A DNA stretch of 64,000 nt, taken from Nymphaea colorata (lineage: Eukaryota; Streptophyta; Magnoliopsida; Nymphaeales; Nymphaeaceae). A program made the position numbers and the translations under genes. Under the pieces are notes generated by a model. It had not been told where the DNA came from, did no database searches, and saw only the letters and a list, made by a program, of their open reading frames with translations. Below are positions 49,411 to 59,772 of the stretch, in pieces (the stretch's first letter is position 1; each line of letters starts with the position of its first letter). Where the stretch lies: assembly GCF_008831285.2 (NCBI RefSeq), contig NC_045147.1, positions 10,783,427 through 10,847,426 on the forward strand, in the 5' to 3' direction.

Positions 49411-49733
49411 TCAGTCAGGCAATGAACTGACTGAGGATTAGTTTGACAATGAACCAACTGAATAACAGTTTGACAATGAACCGATTGAGGAACAGTTTGG
49501 CAATGAACCAACTGACTAACAGTCTAACAATGAACCGACTGAAGAACAGTTTGACAATGAACCAACTGAGTAACAGTCTGGCAATGAACCGGCTAGGGAA
49601 CAGTTTGGCAATGAACCAACTGAGTAACAATCTGGCAATGAACCGACTGAGGAATAGTTTGACAATGAACCAACTGAGTAACAGTTTGACAATGAACCAA
49701 CTGAGGAACAGTTTGGTAATGAATCAACTGAGT
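49411..49733 (+). repeat. 27-bp minisatellite with alternating units
   Basis: About twelve 27-bp units of the form AACAGTTTGACAATGAACC followed by AACTGAGT or GACTGAGG. The two endings largely alternate, giving a 54-bp higher-order period. In one frame the array reads as a nine-residue repeat (NSLTMNQLS/NSLAMNRLR). Diverged outlying units occur at 49755-49775 and 49955-50010. Confidence 0.92.
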
Positions 49734-50873
49734 AAAGATTCGTCTCAGGATCAGTCTGGTAATAAACCGACTGGATTGATTTATGGATCGGTTAGGGAAA
49801 TAACCAACTGAGTCCAAATCCTTCTATTCTTCAGACATTGATAATAGTCATGAAAGTCAAGAGCATTATGGTTATATTTGAACCATTGTTGTATGCACAA
49901 AAGCTGACTATTAATTTGATGATCAAGTTTGATCGATTGAATATTCTAATAAGCAGTCAGATAATGAACCGAGTAAGAATCAGTTTGGTAGTGAACCGAC
50001 GGAAGCTTATAAGTGATCTCAATGATCATCTTGTGGAATATTTGAATGGAGATATTTGAATTTTTGATGCATGAATTTGTTGGCGGAGCTATGTATTGAC
50101 CTTGATGAGTTAAATGAAATTTCTTTCATAAGAGAGTACATTGATGAAAACTATACAAAATGAAAAGTGCTTGTATGATAGACTATGAGTTAATTACTCA
50201 TTCTATTAAATAGTCATAATGTAGATTAGGCATTGCTAATCAAGTTGATGACTATGTAAATATTTGATAAGTGGATGCACACTTGTATATGCCATTTGTT
50301 ATGTAGGGAAGCTAATATTGTTTTGTCATTTGGTAATATATTGCACAAATGCTTTGGAACTCCTGTTGTTAAAGGAGTTGAGTAATTGTGAAAAACAATA
50401 AAAGGAAAATATACCATGTGCTTTTAATGTATATTAGTTTGTGTGCTTGACTTGATACAAGCTCTTAATTTGGCTTGTCAATATACATTAAGAAAGTCCA
50501 GGTTGGCCATGTTGGTAGTTAAATAGTTTTATATCTATGAAACAAAAGATATATTCACATGATTGCAAGCATTATTATCAAGAGTATTCTTGATGTTTTA
50601 TTTATATAAAAATTGTGGACCACATGAGACTAAGTTTTAACATATTACGATGGAAATACTTGTGTATGAAGAAAACATCGTAACTAATGTGAAATATATT
50701 GACTACTTGAAAGGTTGCGATAGAAAACCGTTGAAAGGAAAACTTTGCTACAATTCTTGAATGAAAATTCAAGTTACGATGAACAAACCAGTTATGAAAA
50801 ACCTTGGAATTAAAGATTAAGGAAACCCATAAATTGTGAAAGCAATCTGACTGACTCATGGCCAAGTGGGAGA
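49734..50873. other. 3' interior of element 6
   Basis: AT-rich with scattered minisatellite-like units (to about 50010) and no coding sequence. Ends in the polypurine tract before the 3' LTR. Confidence 0.5.
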
Positions 50874-51228
50874 TGTTGGATAGTGGCCCTGAGCTCTATC
50901 TCTACATCTTGTAACTGCAAGAGTGCCCACTTGCTGTTACAAGATTAAATAAGAAAACTGCCCATTAATTGAGAAAATTAATCTCTTTGGTCGCAACCGT
51001 CCATTGCTGGGCATTGGGAAAACCTAGGAGGCGGTCTATAAAAGTTCATCTTATCCTTTGCTTAGGGTTAATCATAAGATTAGCCAAATCTGCGCCTCCT
51101 AGAAGCAAACCCCAAAATATGCAATTCTTCTTCTTTTTCAGCTGCTGACGCTGCCGCCACGACGTTGAGCGACTTGCTGAGACGACGATCAAACCCTCAA
51201 GAGTCTTCCGCAGGTTTATTGACTAACA
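50874..51228 (+). repeat. 3' LTR of element 6
   Basis: Longer copy of 45514-45804; includes CCATTGCTGGGC and TCAGCTGCTGACGCTGCCGC segments absent from the 5' copy. Confidence 0.88.
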
Positions 51229-52110
51229 GTCAGAAGCAAGAGGCTGGCTCCAGGAAGAAGTGTGCATGCAATTGCCGTTGAGGTTCAGCTGACAGGGGGA
51301 GGAGCTCGTATGTCAACTAAGCAAATCCATATATGGCCTCAAACAGTCATCATGTAGCTGGTTTGCCAAACTATCTGATTTCCTCATCAGTTTGGGTTTC
51401 ATGAAGTCCAAAGTCGACTATTCTTTGTTGTCCAAGACCACCACTATTTTCAGTTGTATATGTTGATAACATCATAATTATAGGAGATGACTTAAAAGGC
51501 ATAACACGTCTCGGAAAGCTCATCAACAACAAGTTTCAATTAAAGGACCTTGGAAAGCTCAAATATTTCATAGAAATTGAACTAACTAAAACTAAGAATC
51601 TTACTCTCCCAAAGAAAGTTTGCCCCTAAAATTCTATAGGACGCAGGCTACGAAGGTGCAAGATCAAGCCGTTTCCCAATTGAACTGAATTTGACGCACG
51701 ACAATGAAAAACAAAGAGGTCTTCAAAGAACCAACTACATACCGAACAATAGTTGGAAAGCTCATATACTTGACCATTAACCAACCGAACAATAGTTGGA
51801 AAGCTCATATACTTGACTATTACACGGTCTAGCATCATTCACTCGGTCAATATCTTAAGCCAATTCATGAACCATGCAAGAATTCTCCATCTAAATGCCA
51901 TGTTCAGACTTCTCAAATGCATGAAAGACACTATATCTCATGGCATCGTATTGTCTTCAGAAAGCAAGGTCAAGATAGTTTTTGTGATTCAGATTGGGCA
52001 TCTTGCTCGATGACAAAAACTTCAGGGCCCAAACACACCCTCATATGTATGATGAAGGCCCAGACATACAACCTCTACCAGATTGTTGTCATCGTGTCTT
52101 GATCATTATT
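51229..52110 (+). pseudogene. Reverse transcriptase and start of RNase H of element 5
   Basis: Reads SKSIYGLKQSS, then VVYVDNIIIIGDDLKG (the YVDD motif changed to YVDN) and KFQLKDLGKLKYFIEIELTK near 51530-51590. After frameshifts it gives YRTIVGKLIYL, with a 43-bp tandem duplication (51741-51783 and 51784-51826), and QIGHLAR/SDWASCSMTK near 51985-52015. It is inactive. Confidence 0.72.
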
Positions 52111-52442
52111 TAAAGCTCGTTCAATTCTGATAATTTATCTTGAGCACAGGACCATCTGCCTGTTCAGAGACTTGACCATTTCTAATGGAAAAAAAAAAAA
52201 TCAAAAACAAAGTTTTGATTCATTTCAGAAGGAGACTCTCACATCCTCCACTGGAGGCGTACTTACCAGCCCATATAAATTGCTTTATTTATTTTATAGC
52301 CCCTTTAGTTTTAAAATTCAAAATATTAGTATTTCTGGTTTTCCCACTGTTCATGACAGACAGCCATAAATGAATGGTAGCAAACGAACCATCTCTCTCT
52401 CCCTCTCGTGTAGTTAGGCAGAAAGCCCGGCTCAGTCTGAGT
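52111..52442. other. Unassigned sequence between element 5 and a hAT element
   Basis: No open frame or repeat with support. Contains a 10-A run near 52190. Confidence 0.35.
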
Positions 52443-52708
52443 CAGTGGTGGAGACAGCGTGGGGCTGGCGTGGGCGCTTGCCCACGCCAGCCCAAGATTT
52501 CTCCATTGGATTTCTTTTTCCAGCTGCAATTGTCATCAATCATTTTTAAAATAAATGCACTCCACCCGAAGAGGGATTCCCTCTATTATCTTTTAAATTA
52601 TATGTTTTAAGTTCGAACCCATTTCAGAACTCATACTCGGTGATGAGAATTGCTTCCATACGAATGGATTCATTGCTTGTAACCTACTAAGTCAGGATAA
52701 TTATTCAC

Positions 52709-52790
<82 letters not shown>

Positions 52791-53279
52791 GCTGCATTAA
52801 TCCAGTGTGCAGTCACATGGGATCCTGGATCAGGATTGCCATGTTTCTTAGGGGGTGTTTAGTATCTATAACATATTGTTCTTGTTTCATGATTCTATAC
52901 CAAAATTTAGAGAGTAGATTTATGAAACATTATGTTATAGGGTTTATAAATCTGCCTCAATTTTTTAAACAACTTCACTGAATAGCAGCAATATAAATTT
53001 GCCCCAAAGATTGAAGCAAATTCGTAAAATAATAAAACTAATGTACCATGAATCTACCATAATTTTTTAAGGAGGTTCATCATGTTCAAATAATCGAGTT
53101 GAGTTTGAGTTTGAGTTGGAGATCAAAGCTTCGTCAAATATCCCTCAATGTTTGTTTATTTTTACATTAGTATCTTCAAATATTTGCTTTGTTCTATATG
53201 TAAGTGCCCCTTTGTATGTGAAAATCTATGAATGGGTGCCCCCTCCAGAAAACTTTTCTGGCTCCGCCACTGGCCACTG
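52443..53279 (+). mobile_element. Non-autonomous hAT transposon with perfect 8-bp target duplication
   Basis: Begins CAGTGGTGGAGACAGCG and ends TCTGGCTCCGCCACTGGCCACTG; the ends are inverted repeats (CAGTGGYGGAGMCAG) with an extra GCCACTG at the right terminus. Flanks are GTCTGAGT on both sides (52435-52442 and 53280-53287), the 8-bp duplication typical of hAT elements. It holds a long (TA)n (52711-52788) and no transposase. Confidence 0.82.
52711..52788. repeat. (TA)n microsatellite
   Basis: About 39 uninterrupted TA units inside the hAT element. Confidence 0.95.
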
Positions 53280-53287
53280 GTCTGAGT

Positions 53288-53900
53288 TGCATCACTAATT
53301 AATTTGAAACTCAACTCGTATGGAGGACCATAAACTCATGACATCTGTTCCGATGTAACAGATCCTTTAACTAATGAAGCCTATTAAAAAAATGAACGTA
53401 ATACATAGTAGTGGACTTGTTCAACAAAGTTGACAACCGCGCGTTATTAATGGTTAGTTCATGCAGATTCATCGTCATCAGCCACTCGTATTTAAATTAG
53501 TTTTTTTCCAAGCAAGCAGGTAGCTCCTTGTGACGTCGTTTTGCTCACCGACTCATGGTCAATATATTGATGTATAAGTCAATAGGAGCTGAGCCAACTC
53601 GGGTGAACTCGGGCTGGACTCGTTCGAGTTCAGGTCATCTCGACTTGTTTAAACTCCACTCTGCTTGTGTTGTCCTTGTTAATTTGGTAATAATTAGGAT
53701 CATGTTGGTAAATTTTGACGAATTTCTATGTCATTTTGTGATTTTTACATCGATTTAAAAAAAAAAAAGTAAACATAAAAGAGGCGAGGTGCAGAAGCTA
53801 GGCTTGCTCGTTTGGACATCCCTAAGCGAAACATTAGGAACTGACTAAACCAAACTCAACTCTCAAACTGGCACCACGTTTTCACAAGTTTTGCCAGGTA
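53288..53900. repeat. Duplicated intergenic block, copy 1
   Basis: GTGGACTTGTTC, CACTCGTATTTAAATTAGT and TTGTGACGTCGTTTTGC align with 63205-63400 (GTGGACTTGTTC, CACTCGTATTTGAATCAGT, TGTGACGTTC). No gene. Confidence 0.5.
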
Positions 53901-54690
53901 AAAAAAATGACTCTAGTTTGGTTGATGAAAAGCCCACAAGGTATATATGTTTGTTTTCAGAAATTAAATAATCTTGGATCATTAACGCAAATTTTGGTAT
54001 GGATAGACATACAACAGCTATGTCGGGCGAGCAAAAGAATTAATCCCACCGCTCAAGCTAGAGATAAAGTCCCTCCTTGCCCTTGCCCACAAGGTCTAAA
54101 GATGTGTTGGTACCAAGCACCGAGATGAGTTGGAGCACAAGTTACAGAAACTCAACTCGATTAAACTCAAGTAGGCTAATGGACAATTAGGGGAGTTCAA
54201 TGAGTCAAACAAACTCAACACATATGGCTGGACTTGAGTCCCATGTGGCCCTTATAAAGCTGGTTCCGAGTTCATTGGACTCGACTATTATTTAGCTTCT
54301 TATCGAGCTCAAGTCAAGCTAAAGTGTTATGTATCCCCAGCTGAAGCTTGAACTCGCATGCTGAAGTACAGTTAGATTTCAATTCACGAGCTTAAGTAAG
54401 CCAACCGTTGACATAGTCTATGGCCTTAAGTTCAACTTGACCTTCTAAGCCAAGTTGAGGCGAACAATATGTGAGTCAAGCCAAGCTTGAGCTGGCCAAA
54501 TTCGAGTATAAATCAAGCCAAGCTTGGGCTGCGTTAGCGTGGGCTTGACAAGCTCAAGCTCCACTCGGCTTGTGTATGATCCAACTCGAATGAGGGTTTT
54601 CACATAATCTTGAAGCTCGGTTGTGCAGATTAATATGAAGAGTGATTCGGGTCAGACTGGTCGGGTGGCGTTTATATAGTCAAAACAATC
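53901..54690. repeat. Intergenic DNA with the CTCGAG-rich repeat
   Basis: 54180-54650 aligns with 22850-23390 (GGACTTGAGTC, CTTATAAAGCTGG, GAGCTCAAGTCAAGC). 53901-54180 has no feature. Confidence 0.5.
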
Positions 54691-55680
54691 CAACCATACC
54701 CTAAGGCACCAATTATCAAATGGAAAAAAGAGACGGTTGGCTTCGGCCATCTCTCTTTAGCACGCGCAAATCCAAGTTCAGTCTCATTAATAGATCCAAT
54801 TCCAGTAACACTTTCGTCAGATCTAGTCGCGGAAAAATGGTGTGCCGTTACAAGCACCCGGGCAAGTTTGACTTGAATATCTACTAAATTTCTTTAACGT
54901 AAATACATTAACAGCTCCCCCTCTTGCTTTTATACTAAAATAGTTAGTCGAATTGATAAGAACTATGAAACTCCAGTCGCCAGATCTATTCTTGTGAATA
55001 CTATTTTTCAGGCCTGTAAACCGTAAATGCACGACACTCTAGTTGCTACATTTTACATAACACAGGTCCCAAAGGAGCTATGGACTCTAAAAGCAGGAGA
55101 AAATGGCTCAAGGTCTTGGCCTTTTCTAAGTATCTCAACTTTCCTTCTCTCTCCCTAAGAATTGTTCAGCATCAAAATCCAACATGTCATAGAGAATTAA
55201 TTACACTGTTAATGACGAATGAGGGGTTGAACTTATGGATGCATTGATAAATTTTACGAATCATTCTTTTATGCTTTTTCTGTGTGGTGTAGATTAGCAT
55301 GTTGTGCCTGGTCAATCAGTTATTAATTAACGTCCTTCAACAATTCCATAAGTTTTGACGGAACGAGCGAACAATTAGAAAAGGTAACTCGTTTTTAGAT
55401 AACTTCCAGAATAGTGCTTCAAAAAATAGCATGCTTTCAAAAACGTTTTACCATTAGAAATCTAACTTTCTCCTCTTGGACATTAGAGCTCAATTATCGA
55501 AATAGCTCAACTTTACCAGCCGGCTAGGATTACATACCAAAAGTAATAACTTTACTGTTCCCATATAAAGGGCGAAGTGAGGATTTTTTTTTTGGTAAAA
55601 AAAATTAAAGGAAATTGTGCCATTTCTCACAGGACCTAAATATATGTAAACTTTTATAAAGCTGGCTTTTCGTTGCACCT
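54691..55680. repeat. Orphan peroxidase 3'-flank module
   Basis: Contains the ordered landmarks of the sequence that follows the minus-strand peroxidases: 54700-54835 (as 23905-24000), 54945-55060 (as 24270-24400), 55120-55215 (as 58790-58850) and 55270-55510 (as 7310-7620). No peroxidase is attached on its right side; plus-strand Prx-E starts 1 kb further. Confidence 0.65.
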
Positions 55681-56290
55681 GAATTGGTCAATTAATGAAT
55701 ACCCCAACTTCACCATTCGTACGTAGAGACAAAGGAAGCATGAAATGAAAAACGCTAAAATGGCAGAATTATTTTGGAAATATGCTAATATTCAACCGTT
55801 TTCACCAAAATAATCCCCACCGTCAGCATAAAAAGACAGGTCACTTCCCAAAAACAGGACCATTCAAACATTGTAATGACCAACACAGCTCATCCATTTG
55901 ATAGCAATATAAAAAATTGTGCTTTGGGTGGTATCTGGTTACGGCTTGCACCATGCACACAGCAAGAAGGTCAAGTGTATTTTTGGCCGCCTGAGCCTAC
56001 TTTTAAGGATTCGTGATATGCACAAGAGCCTATACATGTATTTGTTCAAAAACCTTTGCATATAATCAGTTCGAAGAAACTTCTTACAAAGATACTAAAA
56101 AGTGGTCAAAAAAGTTAAAATTCATCAATACCATAGTAACATAACATATAGTAACGTATTCTCCAATCCAGAAGTTCTCGCAAAGATCCATCCGCAGGGA
56201 AAGCTTCGTTCCTTGAATCTTTTACACATTTTCGCTTTCAATTTACTAAGAACTTTACATACCCAAAATCGTAGGCGGTGCATGTTTCGG
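55681..56290. other. Distal upstream region of Prx-E
   Basis: AT-rich, no gene and no repeat recognised. Confidence 0.4.
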
Positions 56291-56292
56291 TG

Positions 56293-56544
56293 CTTAAAAC
56301 TACGACTTTAATTTGAGAAGACCTTGTCCATCTGTAGTGACTCTGCATGGAACCATTGACCTTCATCTTCAACTGTGGCAAGTAGACCTCTCCCAGATGC
56401 CTCTGCCACTTTCTCGCAGTCACGACTCATTCAATGAAAAGAGCATTGCCCACACTAGGAAAAATGCCTTCCACATTCCATCCTTCAAACGTACAGCTTG
56501 TCCCTCTATAAATAGCCACCACATTCGCCCCCATAAGAGGCACA
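56293..56544 (+). promoter_or_regulatory. Promoter region of Prx-E, inverted copy of the Prx-F promoter region
   Basis: TATAAATAG at 56517-56525 and the shared motif variant CATTCGCCCCCAT at 56532-56544. Upstream text (ATTGACCTTCATCTTCAACT, CACATTCCATCCTTCAAAC) recurs in reverse orientation upstream of Prx-F (61040-61290). The TATA box is about 120 bp upstream of the ATG. Confidence 0.72.
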
Positions 56545-56642
56545 CAACACGTCAGTTCGTATCAACACGTTTGCTCGTATCCATTAATCTGCCAGTCCTT
56601 GCTACTCACCAAGCCTTTGTCATAGTATTTCTTCCGTAGACT

Positions 56643-57792
56643 ATGGCTACGCTTCAGCACTTCAGCCATGAACATCCTCCTTTGCATCGGATCGTTGCAC
56701 TTATTTTCTGCATGTTCATAGGAATTGCTTCTGCTCATGGAAGCTCGCTGAGCGTCGGATACTACAATTGCAGCTGCCCATCAGCAGAGGCAGTGGTGCA
56801 GAGGACAGTAGCGAAGGCCGTTGCCCGCAATCCAGGAATGGCTGCTGGATTGATCCGGATGCATTTCCACGACTGCTTTGTTAGGGTACTCAAGAGCTCC
56901 TCCTGAATATTTCTTCTCTTCCTCCTTGCTTGTTTAAATATATACCATTAGACACGAATCGCAGCAAGCTAGCTGGTTGGCTGGTGATTTAACAAGTGGA
57001 GATTATGGTGAAAAATGACAGGGTTGTGATGCTTCTGTGCTCCTCGACTCGACTCCTGGGAACAAGGCTGAGAAGGAGTCGTTTGTCAACAACCCCAGCC
57101 TTCGCGGGTTCGAGATCATTGATGAGGCCAAAGCCATCTTGGAATCAGAATGCCCTCAACTGGTGTCCTGCGCCGACATTCTCGCCTTTGCTGCCCGGGA
57201 TGCCGTCCACCTGGCCGGCGGTTTCTACTACTCTCTACCTGCCGGCCGGCATGACGGCCGTGTCTCTAGGGAGTCCGACGTGCTTATGAACCTGCCGTCT
57301 CCACGCTTTAACGTGGCCCAACTGGAAGCAAATTTTGCTGCCAAAGGGCTTTCTCTCGCAGACATGGTCACCCTGTCTGGTGCGCACACCTTGGGAGTGT
57401 CCCATTGCACGTCATTTTCTAATCGCCTCTATGACTTCAACAAGTCGGGTGCTGCTGATCCGACCATGGACCCCAAGTATGTGCAATACCTGAGGACAAA
57501 GTGTCCGGAACCACTGTCGTCTACCCAGGATCCAACGGTACCATTGGACCCTGTGACACCAAATAGGCTGGACAACAACTACTACCTGAACCTCAAGTGC
57601 CACCGTGGGCTGCTCACATCGGACCAAGCACTGACAGAAAGGGCAGACACCGCCAGAATGGTGAACCAAAACGTGATGCACGGATCAATGTGGGCTGAAA
57701 AGTTCTCGGCAGCAATGGTGAGGATGGGCTCGATAGAGGTGTTGACAGGGTCCAAGGGAGAGATCAGGAGGTCTTGTAGGGTTGTTAACTGA
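56643..57792 (+). CDS. Class III secretory peroxidase, Prx-E (2 exons)
   Basis: Exon 1 is 56643-56885 (81 codons) and exon 2 is 57022-57792 (256 codons plus stop), giving 337 aa; the 136-bp intron has donor GTACTC and acceptor TGACAG. It is the only plus-strand member. The signal peptide is residues 1-32 or so (IVALIFCMFIGIASAHG). Distal Arg72 and His76 are in RMHFHDCF and the proximal His203 in LSGAHTLG. The eight family cysteines are 45, 78, 83, 125, 131, 210, 242 and 333. Two further cysteines are present in the mature chain: Cys43 (NCSCPS) and Cys274 (NLKCHRGLL, where the other copies have Tyr, Ser or Leu plus His). NCS at 42-44 is a weak glycosylation sequon. It is closest to Prx-F, with which it forms a convergent inverted pair. 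Confidence 0.96.
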
Positions 57793-58414
57793 GAGCTCGT
57801 TCGATAACAGGGCATCCGGTCTACCATCGTATTGTTTTCTTGGTCATGTCAATGTCAATCGTGTTCTACGGAACACCCTGTCCCCTTCGTCGGGCCTGTT
57901 CGTTTCTTTTCTGTTATGTTTGTTCCATCTTCTCCATCCAGTGTTTGTTTCTTGTAGTCTACCGTTTCATTATAAGAATATCAAACAAAGTGTTTGAATA
58001 GTCGACACGAAGAACAGATAACAGTGTTTTCTTATTAGGTCATGAACTTGACAATTTGTCCAATCTTTCTATGACTCGGTATAGCCTGGGGGACCTTGTC
58101 CAGGTACTATGCTTGTGGTTAGTCGGAAAGAAAAAATAATTTTCATACAACAAGCTTTGCCGACAGAAACAATGTAAAGAATTAATATCTTCTCCAAATT
58201 AATCATCAATATTATTTCTCCACTCATTAAGTTCTTAATGACCAATTTCGATATCCGATAAAAGAGGAAAGTAAAGTCAGCTTTGGCCGTCGCAGGTGCG
58301 TCGACAGATGAGTTTAATATTGTATGCCTTATAATCCATCCATTTCTTTAATTTACATGCACAAAACACATAAACAACACAGACACACTCTCTCTCTTGC
58401 CTGAGGGGTGTAAC
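57793..58414. other. 3' flank of Prx-E and spacer
   Basis: Up to about 58000 probably includes the 3' UTR. 58190-58330 (ATCTTCTCCAAATTAATCA and onward) is repeated at 61290-61440 beyond Prx-F. No other gene. Confidence 0.5.
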
Positions 58415-58601
58415 CAGCGGCGGAGCCTGGGGAGGCTCGCATGGGCCCTCCCTCACCTCAATCTTTTCTTTTTTAAAAAAAATTTACATATAAAATTTTA
58501 GAAAATTTTACTTATCATATATAAAAATTTTGAAAAATCATATTTTGGACCAGAAATCTTAATTCAACCCTTATCAAGAAAAAATTCTGGCTCCACCCCT
58601 G
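58415..58601 (+). mobile_element. hAT-like MITE with 8-bp target duplication
   Basis: 187 bp. Starts CAGCGGCGGAGCCTGGGG and ends TTCTGGCTCCACCCCTG, which are imperfect inverted repeats. Flanks GGTGTAAC (58407-58414) and AGTGTAAC (58602-58609) match at 7 of 8. The interior is AT-rich with no coding capacity. Confidence 0.8.
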
Positions 58602-59640
58602 AGTGTAACATAGTTAGTTGAGTCGGTGGATCGATAAATGTCCAGTTTCCAATTTTACTACCTTGGGCATTAGTCTTTTCGAATGTAACCCGTTGACGGG
58701 CATACTGCACCCTAACCAAATCTCAAAGCAACCCTAGACGGTGGTGCATGGGCTAAGGTCAAGGGGTTTCAGACTTTCCAGGGTATTTCAACTTTCTCTA
58801 AATCGATCAGCATCAGAATCCAACATCCTATAGAGAATTAACGAGATGGTGAATAAGGAATATCGGATGGTTCTCTAAACCAAGTCGAAATTGACTATTT
58901 TATAATATTCCTGAGTCGTAAAGTTTCCTCGAATTGTATAATCTCGTTAATTATGGAGTTAATCTATTTTTTACGTGGCTCTGAATCAAGCAAGAAAAGA
59001 AAATCAAATTAACCAAATACTCAGTAACTGGAAGCTCTCCTCGAAGATATTGGCGTTTAATCTAGCAAGAAGCGTGCATGAAAACATAGAAAAATTTTGC
59101 ATCTTGCTTTTCTGGTTTTTCCCTGTGGTGTTGATTAATACGTTGTTTCCATTCATTATAGAAGGCAGTCCATCTCCTAGCAGTGTGGCATGGAAATATA
59201 CCAAATGAAGAGGTTTGAACTAAATTATCGTGCTTGGTCAATCAATTATTTATTAACAACCTTATCCAAGCCTAAGTTTTGACGGAACAAATCAACAAAA
59301 ATTAGCTCATTTTTATGTAATTTCCACAATAGTGCTTCACTGATTGGCATACATCCAGAAAAGCTTTCCGATTAGAAATCCAATTTTCTCCTTTTGGACA
59401 TTAGAACTCAATTATCATTCAACAGCAAATATCGAAGTAACTCAGACTACCAACCGACTAGGATCCGATAACAAAAAAAAAAAAACTTTACAGTTTTAAT
59501 ATAGGCAGGGATGTCAAGGGATCCAAATCAAATTATATTCAAACATTCATATATTCAGATTCAAATACAAAAAAAAAAAAACCATATTTGAATCTGAATC
59601 TGAAATCTGATTTCTCAAACCAAAATCTATATTCTTTATT
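58602..59640. repeat. Peroxidase 3'-flank module, copy downstream of Prx-F
   Basis: 58602-58700, 58780-58960 and 59110-59480 contain the landmark segments found at 24270-24640 and 7310-7640, in the same order. 59510-59640 is the AT-rich CAAATC-type repeat. Short open frames are not genes. Confidence 0.7.
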
Positions 59641-59772
59641 GAATAACTACAACGAATGGAAGTTGGGCCACACGAACAGTTGAATTGACATGTCCGGCCA
59701 CCGTATAACAACTATAAACAATTAAACCAATTGAATGAATAAATGAACCACCAAGGACCTGTTTTTACGGCC

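Larger units (their letters stand above)
45514..51228 (+). mobile_element. Large non-coding LTR element (LARD-like, element 6), nested in element 5
   Basis: LTRs 45514-45804 (291 bp) and 50874-51228 (355 bp) start TGTTGGATAGTGGCCCTGAG and end GACTAACA. The primer-binding site TGGTATCAGAGCA is at 45806-45818 and a polypurine tract AAGTGGGAGA ends at 50873. Flanks GTCGG (45509-45513) and GTCAG (51229-51233) match at 4 of 5. The 5-kb interior has no gag or pol homology that I can see. The 5' LTR lacks a ~64-bp segment (near 51115-51170 of the 3' copy). Confidence 0.88.
36414..52110 (+). mobile_element. Old copia element (element 5) split by nested insertions
   Basis: Pieces of one copia element can be followed in order through four interruptions. 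They are the 5' LTR (about 36414-36682), gag N-terminus (36770-37078), gag rest, zinc knuckle and first half of integrase (42540-43783), second half of integrase (44768-45114), integrase-RT linker (45295-45513) and reverse transcriptase to the start of RNase H (51229-about 52110). The joins are in register with normal copia order, for example FQSG at 43783 to LPTKFCGENIL at 44770. No 3' LTR was recognised, so the right end is lost or unrecognisable. Confidence 0.75.

Noticed and set aside
49443-49811. 122-codon repetitive frame as a structural protein gene
   Set aside because: It lies in a minisatellite within a non-coding LTR element with no promoter or ATG context; kept only as a finding to test.
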